A stretch of DNA of 64,000 nt from Halofilum ochraceum. GTDB lineage: Bacteria; Pseudomonadota; Gammaproteobacteria; XJ16; Halofilaceae. This document shows, piece after piece, positions 47,738 to 56,002 of the stretch; the first letter of the stretch is position 1, and each line of letters starts with the position of its first letter. The stretch spans positions 34,688 through 98,687 of the forward strand of contig NZ_LVEG02000014.1 in NCBI RefSeq assembly GCF_001614315.2, read 5' to 3'. The notes beneath the pieces are model-generated. The model was given only the letters and a program-made list of their open reading frames with translations, did not search any database and was not told the origin of the DNA. A program made the translations under genes and the position numbers.

Positions 47738-49198
47738 ATGGCACAGCAAGAAACCTACAATGACCATGTCGTCCGCCTGTTTCTGCTGGCGGCGGCCGTA
47801 TGGGGCATCGTCGGCACCGCAATCGGCGTCCTTATCGCGGCCCAGATGGCCTGGCCCTGGCTCAATTTCGACACCTCCTGGCTGACCTTCAGCCGCATCC
47901 GGCCCAACCACACGTTTTCGATCATCTTCGCCTTCGGCGGCTCCGCGCTGATGGGCACGTGCTACTACGTGGTGCAACGCACGGGCCACGTGCGTCTCGC
48001 CCTCGGCCGTCTGGCCACCTTCACCTTCTGGGGCTGGCAGGTCGCGGTGTTCCTGGCGCTGGCGACGATGCCGTTCGGCATCACCCAGAGCAAGGAATAC
48101 GCCGAACCCGAATGGCCGATCGACATTCTCATCGCCGTGGTCTGGATTTCCTTCGGGGTGGTTTTCTTCGCCACACTCGCGAAGCGGCGCATCCGCCACA
48201 TCTACGTCGCCAACTGGTACTACGCGGCCTTCATCGTCGCGGTCGGCCTGCTGCACGTGGTCAACAACATCGCGATCCCGGTCTCGCTGACCAAGTCCTA
48301 TCCGGTCTACTCGGGCGCCGTCGATGCGATGGTCCAGTGGTGGTACGGGCATAACGCGGTGGCGTTTTTCCTGACCGCCGGCTTCCTCGGCATGATGTAC
48401 TACTTCGTGCCGCGCCAGGCCGGCCAACCGTTGTGGAGCTACCGCTTCTCGATCGTGAACTTCTGGGCGCTGATCTCGGTCTACATGTGGGCCGGTTCGC
48501 ACCATCTGATCTATACCTCCCTGCCGGACTGGGTGCAGACGGTCGGCGTCGTGTTCTCGGTCATCCTGCTGATGCCGAGCTGGGGCTCCGCGGCCAACGG
48601 CCTGCTCACGTTCAACGGTTCCTGGCACAAGGTCCGGGTCGACCCGGCCGCCAAGTTCATGGTGATCGCGCTGGTGTTCTATGCCGCCGCGACGCTCGAA
48701 GGCTCGATGCTCGCGATCCGCAGTGCCAACGCCCTGAGCCATTACACCGACTGGACCATCGCGCACGTGCACTCCGGCTCCATCGGCTGGGTCGCGATGA
48801 TCACGATCGGGTCGATCTACGCGATGGCGCCGCGCGCGCTCGACCGCCCCATGCATTCGGTCAAGGCCATGAACCTGCACTTCTGGATGCACACGATGGG
48901 GCTGCTGATCTATGTCACCGCGATGTGGGTCTCCGGCGTCGCGACCGGCTCCATGTGGTTCGCCACGGCCGAGGACGGGACGCTTGTCTACAGCTTCATG
49001 GAGATCTTCCGGACCATCGATGTGCTCTACATCATGCGGTTCCTCGGCGGCGTGTTGGTCATGGGCGGCATGGTAGTGATGGCCTGGAACCTCTGGCACA
49101 CGGCCGCCGCCGCCCGCGCGAAACTGATCTCGCCGATCCCGGTGCCGATTCCGGAGCCCATACCGGATGCCGGCATATCGGCATCGCCCGCCCGGTAA
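47738..49198 (+). CDS. ccoN: Cytochrome cbb3 oxidase subunit I
   Basis: Catalytic heme-copper subunit of the high-affinity cbb3 oxidase in the inner membrane. It has 486 residues and twelve TMs. Metal-ligand regions are visible: the low-spin heme His in RPNHTFSIIFAFGG, the CuB His in WWYGHNAVAFFLTAGFL and the His pair in WAGSHHLIYTSLPDW, and the heme His region WTIAHVHSGSIGW. It heads ccoN-O-Q-P under an Anr/FNR box. Confidence 0.98.
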   Translation: MAQQETYNDHVVRLFLLAAAVWGIVGTAIGVLIAAQMAWPWLNFDTSWLTFSRIRPNHTFSIIFAFGGSALMGTCYYVVQRTGHVRLALGRLATFTFWGWQVAVFLALATMPFGITQSKEYAEPEWPIDILIAVVWISFGVVFFATLAKRRIRHIYVANWYYAAFIVAVGLLHVVNNIAIPVSLTKSYPVYSGAVDAMVQWWYGHNAVAFFLTAGFLGMMYYFVPRQAGQPLWSYRFSIVNFWALISVYMWAGSHHLIYTSLPDWVQTVGVVFSVILLMPSWGSAANGLLTFNGSWHKVRVDPAAKFMVIALVFYAAATLEGSMLAIRSANALSHYTDWTIAHVHSGSIGWVAMITIGSIYAMAPRALDRPMHSVKAMNLHFWMHTMGLLIYVTAMWVSGVATGSMWFATAEDGTLVYSFMEIFRTIDVLYIMRFLGGVLVMGGMVVMAWNLWHTAAAARAKLISPIPVPIPEPIPDAGISASPAR

Positions 49199-49324
49199 AG
49201 CGCGGTGCGCGAACGCGAATCACGATCGAACTGACTATCCACGTGCGCGGTGATCGCAAAGCGGTCACCGCGCGGATCCCTCGGACGCGCGTCGACCGGG
49301 GACCTGACAGCCGGGAATGCCGAC

Positions 49325-49990
49325 ATGCAGTTTCACCATCGTTATTTCGAAGCCATCGAGAAGCGCCTCGGCCTGTTCGGTGTGCTGCTGGCCGTCGCTC
49401 TGACCCTGGGTGGACTCGCCGAGATCGTGCCGCTGTTCTACCAGGCGACCACGACGGAACCGGCACCCGGCGTCGAACCGTACGAACCACTCGAACTCGC
49501 GGGCCGGGATATCTACGTCCGCGAAGGCTGCTATGGCTGCCACTCGCAGCAGATCCGACGTATCCGTGCCGAGGTGCAGCGCTATGGCGCGTACTCGCTG
49601 GCGGGCGAGTCCGCCTATGACCGTCCGTTCCAGTGGGGCAGCAAGCGCACCGGGCCCGATCTCGCCCGTGTGGGCGGCAAATACTCGGATGAATGGCAGC
49701 GCGCCCATCTGCTCGATCCGCAGGCACTGGTACCGGACTCGAACATGCCGGCCTATCCGTGGCTGAAGGGGGAACCGATCGATGCGGACGAAATCGTTGC
49801 GCGCATGCGCGCGCTGCGCCTGGTCGGCGACCCCTACACGGAAGAGCAGATCGAGTCGGCACCGGAGGCGCTCGAAGGCAAGACCGAACTCGACGCCCTG
49901 GTCGCCTACCTGCAGGGGCTCGGGCAGCAGGTCGACGAGGAAGCGCTCGAGCGTCTCACCGACACCGCCCCGGGGGACGCCGGGCAATGA
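49325..49990 (+). CDS. ccoO: Cytochrome cbb3 oxidase subunit II (monoheme cytochrome c)
   Basis: A protein of 221 residues from MQFHHRYFEAIEKRL (an upstream in-frame start at 49250 is not conserved). One N-terminal TM (LFGVLLAVALTLGGLAEIVP), the heme c motif CYGCH in YVREGCYGCHSQQ and the axial Met in PDSNMPAYPWL. It passes electrons from CcoP to CcoN. It overlaps ccoQ by four bases (ATGA); the 126 bases before it are non-coding. Confidence 0.97.
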   Translation: MQFHHRYFEAIEKRLGLFGVLLAVALTLGGLAEIVPLFYQATTTEPAPGVEPYEPLELAGRDIYVREGCYGCHSQQIRRIRAEVQRYGAYSLAGESAYDRPFQWGSKRTGPDLARVGGKYSDEWQRAHLLDPQALVPDSNMPAYPWLKGEPIDADEIVARMRALRLVGDPYTEEQIESAPEALEGKTELDALVAYLQGLGQQVDEEALERLTDTAPGDAGQ

Positions 49991-50193
49991 GCGACATCTG
50001 GGGACACGTCATCGGGGTGGTGATCATCCTGCTGATCGTCGCTTTCGTCGGTGTATGGATCTGGGCCTGGCTGCCCCGGCACCACCGCGTGTTCAGCCGG
50101 ATGGCGCGCGTCCCGCTCGAAAACGACACCGCGCCCGGCGAGCGCCGGGGCGATGAACAACGCACGAACAACCACGGGGAAGAGCAGCGATGA
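49987..50193 (+). CDS. ccoQ: Cytochrome cbb3 oxidase small subunit CcoQ
   Basis: A protein of 68 residues, one TM (WGHVIGVVIILLIVAFVGVW) and a charged cytosolic tail (LPRHHRVFSRMARVPLE). The length, the TM and the position between ccoO and ccoP identify it; CcoQ stabilises the oxidase. It overlaps both neighbours by four bases. Confidence 0.92.
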   Translation: MSDIWGHVIGVVIILLIVAFVGVWIWAWLPRHHRVFSRMARVPLENDTAPGERRGDEQRTNNHGEEQR

Positions 50194-51119
50194 GCGCCTT
50201 CTGGAGCGGCTGGATCATCTTCTTCGTCACGCTGAACTGGCTTCTGGTGACGTTCCTGCTGATCTATGGCACCCGGGTGCCCATTCCGACCTACCGGGAT
50301 GGCACCACCGGTCACGTCTGGGCCCACGGCGCCATCCGCGAGGGCGTGCGGCGCCTGCCGATGTGGTGGGTCGTGCTCTCGCTCGTGGTGATCGTGTTCG
50401 GCACCGTCTACCTCTTCCGCTATCCCGGTTTCGGGGCATTCGGAGGCACGCAGGAGTGGACCTCCGAGGAGCGGGTGCAACGGCATATGGCCGAAAACGA
50501 AGAGCGCCTCTCGCTGTTGTTTGACCGCGTGCGAACCGAGTCCGTGGACACCCTCGCCCGCGACCCGCAGGTGATCCACGCCGGTCAGGTGCTCTATGAA
50601 GACAACTGCGCGGCCTGCCACGGCGCCAACGCCGGCGGCAATCAGGTCATCGGGGCGCCGAATCTGGTCGACGATGCCTGGCTGTACGGCGACAGCGTGG
50701 AGGCGATCCATACCAGCCTGACCAAGGGCCGCCAGGGTCAGATGCCCGCGCTCGGGAGCGCGCTCGGCGAACGCGGCACCCGCGCGGTCGCCGCGTATGT
50801 CTACGAGATGAACGGCCGCGACTGGCCGCGCGAAGACCTGGTCGCCGAGGGCGAGGAACTGTATGCATCCCAGTGCGTGGCCTGTCACGGCCCCGAGGGC
50901 AAGGGCAAGACCGCGATGGGCGCGCCCGACCTGACCGACGACAGCTGGTTGTATGGCGGGCGCCTGGAGGACATCATTACCAGCATCCGCGACGGGCGCA
51001 GCGGCGTCATGCCGGGCTGGTCCGAGCGTCTGCGCGAGGAAGAGATCCGGATACTGACCGCCTGGGTCCGCGCGGGCGGTCCGGCGCAGGACACCGGCGG
51101 GAGCAGCGATACGGAATGA
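50190..51119 (+). CDS. ccoP: Cytochrome cbb3 oxidase subunit III (diheme cytochrome c)
   Basis: A protein of 309 residues with two N-terminal TMs (WIIFFVTLNWLLVTFLLIYG, MWWVVLSLVVIVFGTVYLF) and two heme c domains: CAACH with axial Met in GQMPALG, and CVACH with Met in GVMPGW. It receives electrons from soluble cytochrome c in the periplasm. The last bases overlap the next small gene (ATGA). Confidence 0.97.
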   Translation: MSAFWSGWIIFFVTLNWLLVTFLLIYGTRVPIPTYRDGTTGHVWAHGAIREGVRRLPMWWVVLSLVVIVFGTVYLFRYPGFGAFGGTQEWTSEERVQRHMAENEERLSLLFDRVRTESVDTLARDPQVIHAGQVLYEDNCAACHGANAGGNQVIGAPNLVDDAWLYGDSVEAIHTSLTKGRQGQMPALGSALGERGTRAVAAYVYEMNGRDWPREDLVAEGEELYASQCVACHGPEGKGKTAMGAPDLTDDSWLYGGRLEDIITSIRDGRSGVMPGWSERLREEEIRILTAWVRAGGPAQDTGGSSDTE

Positions 51120-51346
51120 GCGAAGAGCGGGAAACGGATGGGGTTCGCTGGTACCAGGTGCCGGTGCTCTGGGTCGGTATTCTCGCGCTGACCGGGTCGA
51201 TCCTCGGCTGTGTCCTGACCGTGGCGGTATCGATGCGCCACGCCGACGACGCGCTCGCCGATGTCGCGCCCGGTGGCAAATTCCAGATGGAACCACTGGA
51301 CGCGTCGAAAGACGGTAGCCGGGATCGCCCCGAACCGCAGCCATGA
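51116..51346 (+). CDS. Small single-TM protein of the cbb3 operon (FixH-like N-terminus)
   Basis: A protein of 76 residues whose ATG overlaps the ccoP stop. One TM (VPVLWVGILALTGSILGCVL) follows a Trp-Tyr pair, then AVSMRHADDALADV. The pattern resembles the membrane anchor of FixH/CcoH, which sits at this place in many operons, but the periplasmic domain of about 100 residues is missing. It may fill the CcoH assembly role in reduced form; not proven. Confidence 0.7.
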   Translation: MSEERETDGVRWYQVPVLWVGILALTGSILGCVLTVAVSMRHADDALADVAPGGKFQMEPLDASKDGSRDRPEPQP

Positions 51347-51425
51347 CGGTCGCCCACGGCGCTGACGCCATCCGGCAACGCCCGGGCCGCCCCTCTCCAC
51401 CATAGGCCGGCGCACCCGTTCGAGC

Positions 51426-53879
51426 ATGAACACCGTCACGGCAACCTGTTTCCACTGCGGCGAAGACCTGCCGCGCCGTGGCATCCGCTACGTCCATGTC
51501 GACGGTGCCGATCACCCGGTATGCTGCCCCGGTTGCGAGGCGGTCGCCGGCCTGATCGCGGACGCCGGCCTGGCCGATTTCTACCGTTACCGCACGGGTC
51601 CCGCCCCCACGCCGAGCGGGCCCACCGCCGATGAATGGACCGCGTTTGACCGCGACGCCGTCCAGAAGGTGTTCGTACGCGAGCTGGGCGATCAGCACCG
51701 CGAGGCCGTCGTGCTGGTGGAGGGTCTGTACTGTGCCGCGTGTGCCTGGCTGATCGAGCACGTACTGGCCGGCGAGCCCGGGCTGGAGACGATCGAGGTC
51801 AACCCAGCGACCGGCCGCGCCCTGGTACGGTGGCAAGCCGACCGCGTCGCCCTGTCCCGGCTGCTGCGCCGGATCGCCGCGGCCGGTTATCGGCCGCATC
51901 CGCTCGGGGTAGACGCCGGCGACTCGCTGATCGCCCGCGAGCGCGGTGCCGCCCTGCGGCGCCTGGCTGTGGCCGGTCTGGGCATGATGCAGGTCATGAT
52001 GTACGCGGTCGCGCTCTATGCCGGCGCCATCCAGGCCGACATGGAGCCCGGGATCACCGAACTGCTGCGCGGCGTCAGCCTGTTGATCGCCATCCCCGTG
52101 GTGCTCTATGCCGGCGCCCCCTTCTTCCGTGGCGCCTGGCGGGATCTTCGGGCCGGCCGCCCGGGCATGGACGTACCCGTGGCGCTGGCGATCGGGGGCG
52201 CTTTCGCCGCGAGTGTCTGGAACACCACCATCGGCGACGGCGAGGTCTATTTCGACTCGGTCACGATGTTCGTCTTCTTCCTGACCGTCGCCCGCTTCTT
52301 CGAGATGACGGCACGCCACCGGGCGTCGCGACAGACCGGGGCGCTGGCCCGGATGCTGCCGGCGACCGCGCTGCGTATCAGCCCCGCCGGCGACGAGCGG
52401 GTCGCCGTGCACGAACTCGCGGTCGGCGATCGGGTACGCGTACCGGCCGGCGACCCGGTCCCGGCCGATGGTCGCGTGATGGCCGGCGAGAGCCGTCTGG
52501 ATGAATCCCTGCTGACCGGTGAGTTCATGCCGGTCACCCGCGGCCCGGGCAGCGAGGTCATCGGCGGCAGCATCAACGATGACGCGCCGATCGATATCGA
52601 GATCACGCGCGTCGGTCGGGACACCCTCGTGGCCGGCATCGTGCGGCTGCTCGACCGGGCCCAGGCGGAGCGGCCGGCGCTGGCGCGTGTGGCCGACCGC
52701 GTCGCGCGCTGGTTCGTCTGCGGCATCCTGCTGGCCGCCGCGGGCACGGCGTTCGCGTGGAGTCGAATCGCACCGGACGAGGCCTTCGCCGTGACCCTGG
52801 CGGTACTCGTGGTCACCTGCCCCTGCGCCCTGTCGCTGGCCACGCCGACGGCGCTGGTCGCCGCCACCTCGAGACTGGCCCGCAGCGGTCTGCTGGTCGC
52901 CCGAACCGGGGGCCTGGAGACGCTGGCGCGCGCCGATCACGTCGTCCTCGACAAGACCGGCACGCTGACCCGGGGCGAACTCACCATCGAGCGGATCGAG
53001 CCCATGGACCGGATCGACGCCGGCGAGGCACTTGCACTCGCGGCCGCGCTCGAGGCGCACTCCAGCCACCCCATCGCGCGCGCCTTCGCACACGCACACG
53101 ATGGCCGCGAGGCCAGTCGGATCCGCACCGAAGGCGGGCGCGGCATCGAGGGCCTCGTCGCCGGGCGGAACCTGCGGCTCGGGCGACCCGACTGGGTCGG
53201 GGGCCTCGGCGGCGGCGGTGATACCAGCGCCGACGGGACGGTCGTCGCGCTGGGCGACAGCGACGGTCTGCTGGCCCGGTTCCATCTGGCGGACAGCGTC
53301 CGCCCCGGAACGGCTGATGCCGTGGCGACCCTGCAGCGACTCGGCGTCGGTGTCGAAATCGTCAGCGGCGACGGCCCCGGGCCGGTCGCGGCCGTGGCCC
53401 AACAGCTCGGCATTGACCAGTGGTCCGCGCGCCAGACCCCGGCGGACAAACTCGCACGCCTGCAGGCCCTGCAGCAGGCAGGACATCGCGTCATCATGCT
53501 CGGCGACGGCGTCAACGACGGCCCGGTGCTGGCCGGTGCCGACGTCGCGGTCGCCATGGGCAGCGGCTCGGCGCTGGCCCAGACCAGTGCCGATATGGTC
53601 CTCACACGCGGCCACCTCGCCGACCTGACCGACGGCATCGGTCACGCGCGGCGCACGCTGCGGATCATCCGCCAGAACCTCGCCTGGGCGGCGGGTTACA
53701 ACGTGCTCGCCCTGCCGCTCGCCGCCACCGGCATGGTGCCACCGTGGATGGCGGCCATCGGCATGTCGGCGAGTTCGCTGCTGGTGGTCGGCAACGCCCT
53801 GCGGCTCGGACGCATACCTCCGCGACGCGTAGAGCCGCCGACCGGCACCGTGCCGGCCGCCGCTGGAGCGGAAGGATGA
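51426..53879 (+). CDS. ccoI: Copper-exporting P1B-type ATPase of cbb3 assembly (CcoI/FixI)
   Basis: A membrane ATPase of 817 residues. The N-terminal metal region has CFHCGE, CCPGCEAV and the HMA motif GLYCAACAWLIEHVL; the TM metal site is CPCALSLATP. Other parts are the phosphorylation motif DKTGTLTRGEL, ESRLDESLLTGEFMPVTR and GDGVNDGPVLAGADVAVAMG. CcoI delivers copper toward the periplasm for CuB of CcoN. The stop overlaps the ccoS ATG. Confidence 0.96.
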   Translation: MNTVTATCFHCGEDLPRRGIRYVHVDGADHPVCCPGCEAVAGLIADAGLADFYRYRTGPAPTPSGPTADEWTAFDRDAVQKVFVRELGDQHREAVVLVEGLYCAACAWLIEHVLAGEPGLETIEVNPATGRALVRWQADRVALSRLLRRIAAAGYRPHPLGVDAGDSLIARERGAALRRLAVAGLGMMQVMMYAVALYAGAIQADMEPGITELLRGVSLLIAIPVVLYAGAPFFRGAWRDLRAGRPGMDVPVALAIGGAFAASVWNTTIGDGEVYFDSVTMFVFFLTVARFFEMTARHRASRQTGALARMLPATALRISPAGDERVAVHELAVGDRVRVPAGDPVPADGRVMAGESRLDESLLTGEFMPVTRGPGSEVIGGSINDDAPIDIEITRVGRDTLVAGIVRLLDRAQAERPALARVADRVARWFVCGILLAAAGTAFAWSRIAPDEAFAVTLAVLVVTCPCALSLATPTALVAATSRLARSGLLVARTGGLETLARADHVVLDKTGTLTRGELTIERIEPMDRIDAGEALALAAALEAHSSHPIARAFAHAHDGREASRIRTEGGRGIEGLVAGRNLRLGRPDWVGGLGGGGDTSADGTVVALGDSDGLLARFHLADSVRPGTADAVATLQRLGVGVEIVSGDGPGPVAAVAQQLGIDQWSARQTPADKLARLQALQQAGHRVIMLGDGVNDGPVLAGADVAVAMGSGSALAQTSADMVLTRGHLADLTDGIGHARRTLRIIRQNLAWAAGYNVLALPLAATGMVPPWMAAIGMSASSLLVVGNALRLGRIPPRRVEPPTGTVPAAAGAEG

Positions 53880-54103
53880 ATGTGCTCTACCTCCTGATCC
53901 CCGTCTCGCTCGTCCTGCTCGTGCTCGCGGTCGCGGTCTTCTTCTGGGCCGTGCGCAGTGGACAGTTCGATGATCTGGAGACGCCGGCCTACCGCATCCT
54001 GATGGATACCGACGAGCGCAGGCGTCGCGAACACGACACGACCCGGACCGGCACAGCGGCCAACGGGCAACCGTCCGACGAACCCGACGACGAGCACCGG
54101 TGA
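53876..54103 (+). CDS. ccoS: cbb3 oxidase maturation protein CcoS
   Basis: A protein of 75 residues, one TM (LLIPVSLVLLVLAVAVFFWA) followed by the family hallmark VRSGQFDDLETPAYRILMD and a hydrophilic tail. Needed for cofactor insertion into cbb3 oxidase. It overlaps ccoI and the next gene by four bases each. Confidence 0.95.
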   Translation: MNVLYLLIPVSLVLLVLAVAVFFWAVRSGQFDDLETPAYRILMDTDERRRREHDTTRTGTAANGQPSDEPDDEHR

Positions 54104-54813
54104 CTCCGGATCCGACCACACTCGGCGCCGCGTTCATCGCCGGTATCGCCGGCAGCGCGCACTGCATGGGCATGTGCGGCGGCATCGTCGCCTCGCTCGG
54201 CCTGGGCACGGCCGGTGAACGGTCCGGGCCCTGGCGGAGCCTGGGGTATGCACTGCTGTATAACGGCGGCCGGATCGCCAGCTATACGGTCGCCGGGGTC
54301 ATCGTTGGCAGCGTCGGCCTGCTGGCGGGCGGCAGCCTGCAGGCACCCGGCACCGGCGTCGTCCTGCGCGCGATTACCGGCCTGGTACTGATCGCGATCG
54401 GTCTGCAGGTGGCTTTCGGCCTGCGGCTGCTGCAACCGATCGAGCGCGTGGGCCTGAGACTCTGGGGGCGGATCGCGCCGCTGGCCCGCGGTCTGATGGC
54501 GCGCCGCGGGGCCTGGGCCGCGGTCGGCCTCGGCGCCCTTTGGGGCTGGCTCCCCTGCGGGCTCGTCTACGGCATGCTGTTCGCCGCTCTCGCCGCCGCC
54601 AACCCGGTCGAGTCAGGCGGGCTGATGGCGGCGTTCGGCCTCGGCACGGCGCCGGCGATGATCGCGACCGGCGCGTTCGCCAGCCGGTTCCGCCGGTACA
54701 CCCATCACCCGCGCTTCCGCCGCATCGCCGGCCTGGTGGTGATCGGCCTCGGCCTGTGGACGGCCCTTGCACCGATCGTGATGCTGATGGGTGGCGGGCA
54801 CGTGATGCCCTGA
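54100..54813 (+). CDS. TauE/SafE-like (DsbD_2 type) membrane protein of the cbb3 cluster
   Basis: A protein of 237 residues with a GTG start inside the ccoS stop, and six TMs. N-terminal Cys-containing GSAHCMGMCGG and LWGWLPCGLVYGMLF are typical of the family found next to ccoS in many proteobacteria. The HCxxxC and PCG motifs suggest copper or thiol handling for the oxidase; transport of sulfur compounds is the formal family name only. Confidence 0.88.
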   Translation: MTPDPTTLGAAFIAGIAGSAHCMGMCGGIVASLGLGTAGERSGPWRSLGYALLYNGGRIASYTVAGVIVGSVGLLAGGSLQAPGTGVVLRAITGLVLIAIGLQVAFGLRLLQPIERVGLRLWGRIAPLARGLMARRGAWAAVGLGALWGWLPCGLVYGMLFAALAAANPVESGGLMAAFGLGTAPAMIATGAFASRFRRYTHHPRFRRIAGLVVIGLGLWTALAPIVMLMGGGHVMP

Positions 54814-55027
54814 AGCGGCGACAACCGGAGTATCGCTCCAGATCGCCGCACGCCGATACAGCGCGGCCGAACGTCCGCCGGATTCGTGCGGCCGGTTGGA
54901 CAATCCCGCCCGATCTGGCGAGACTGCGGACCATGCGATTGCAACCACTACCGGGACACACGGATGGCCCAAACCGTACGCGGCCAGGGTCCGGCCCACC
55001 GCTTCATCGTGGCGCCACGCGCACGAC

Positions 55028-56002
55028 ATGAAACTCGTCTCGAAGCTGAACGAGCCCGGCGTACGGCGTTTCCTCCTGCTCGCGCAGATCATCGTCGCTC
55101 CGGTGGGGCTGGTCACCCTGCTCTACCTGCTGATCGAGGAACTGCCACTGGTCGCGCTGCGTGAGGCGGCCATCGCCGTCACCGCTTCCTTCGCGGTCGC
55201 GATGCTCGGGTACGGCCTGTTCGCGATCCGCCTGGCGTGGATCCTCGACGCCTTCTCGATCCGATTGCGGCGGGCGAGCCTGTGGCGTATCCACCTGACA
55301 TCGCTTTTTTATTACTTCTTCCTCCCGGCCGGTGTCGGCTACGACCTTTCCAAGGTCGCGAAGATCTCCCTGCAGGCCCGTGACACGGCGGCCTGGCACG
55401 TAACGGCGGCTGTCGCCGCGGAACGCGTGGCGGGTGGTGCGGGCATTTTCCTGCTGTTACTCGGCACCCTGCCGTTCACCCGGCTTGCACCGGACAGCCG
55501 CCTCGAATGGCTGACGGCCCCGGCATGGGTCTGGCTCTTACTGCTCCTGGCGGCTGGCGCCACCATCTGGTTCATCGGCCTCATCGCCCGACGCACGGGC
55601 GCCTATCGAGTCGCACCACTGATCCCGGCAGTGATCGTCTCGGCGTTGGCGCATCTGCTCGTCGCGGTGGCGATCTGGTTCGTGAGCCAGGCATTGGGCA
55701 TACCGGCCACCTTTGCCGAGATCGTCGTGGCGCTCGCCGCAACGCTGTTGCTCCAGCTGGTGCCGGTCAACCTGTTCGGCGTAACCCTGGGAGAAGTCGC
55801 CGCGGTCACGGTCTATCTCGCCTATGGACTCGAGCGCCCCGAGGCCCTGCTGCTGGCGACGGTCGCCTATTCGCACCGCCTGTTGCCGGCCATGGTCGGC
55901 GGGCTCATCGAAGGCGGCAATGCACTCTGGCAACTGCGCCACTCGGTAGCCCCGGGCCGCGCGCTGGATGGCACCGGCAAGGGGGACCGGTATGTCGGCT
56001 GA
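55028..56002 (+). CDS. Integral membrane protein of the LPG-synthase TM (UPF0104/AglD) family
   Basis: A protein of 324 residues from MKLVSKLNEPGVRRFLLLAQ with seven or eight TMs. Family motifs are the SLFYYFFLPAGVGYDLSKVA region, AAVAAERVAGG and a C-terminal LFGVTLGEVAAVTVYLAYGL. Members transfer or flip lipid-linked groups, or are flippases without known substrate. The stop overlaps the next gene's start by 11 bases, which suggests coupling with the kinase. Confidence 0.8.
   Translation: MKLVSKLNEPGVRRFLLLAQIIVAPVGLVTLLYLLIEELPLVALREAAIAVTASFAVAMLGYGLFAIRLAWILDAFSIRLRRASLWRIHLTSLFYYFFLPAGVGYDLSKVAKISLQARDTAAWHVTAAVAAERVAGGAGIFLLLLGTLPFTRLAPDSRLEWLTAPAWVWLLLLLAAGATIWFIGLIARRTGAYRVAPLIPAVIVSALAHLLVAVAIWFVSQALGIPATFAEIVVALAATLLLQLVPVNLFGVTLGEVAAVTVYLAYGLERPEALLLATVAYSHRLLPAMVGGLIEGGNALWQLRHSVAPGRALDGTGKGDRYVG

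Noticed and set aside
49956..54209. A 1417-codon open frame on the minus strand opposite ccoP-ccoI-ccoS
   Set aside because: It is a GC-rich antisense shadow of well-identified cbb3 genes; its composition (Arg, Gln, Asp, His and Pro runs) matches no family.
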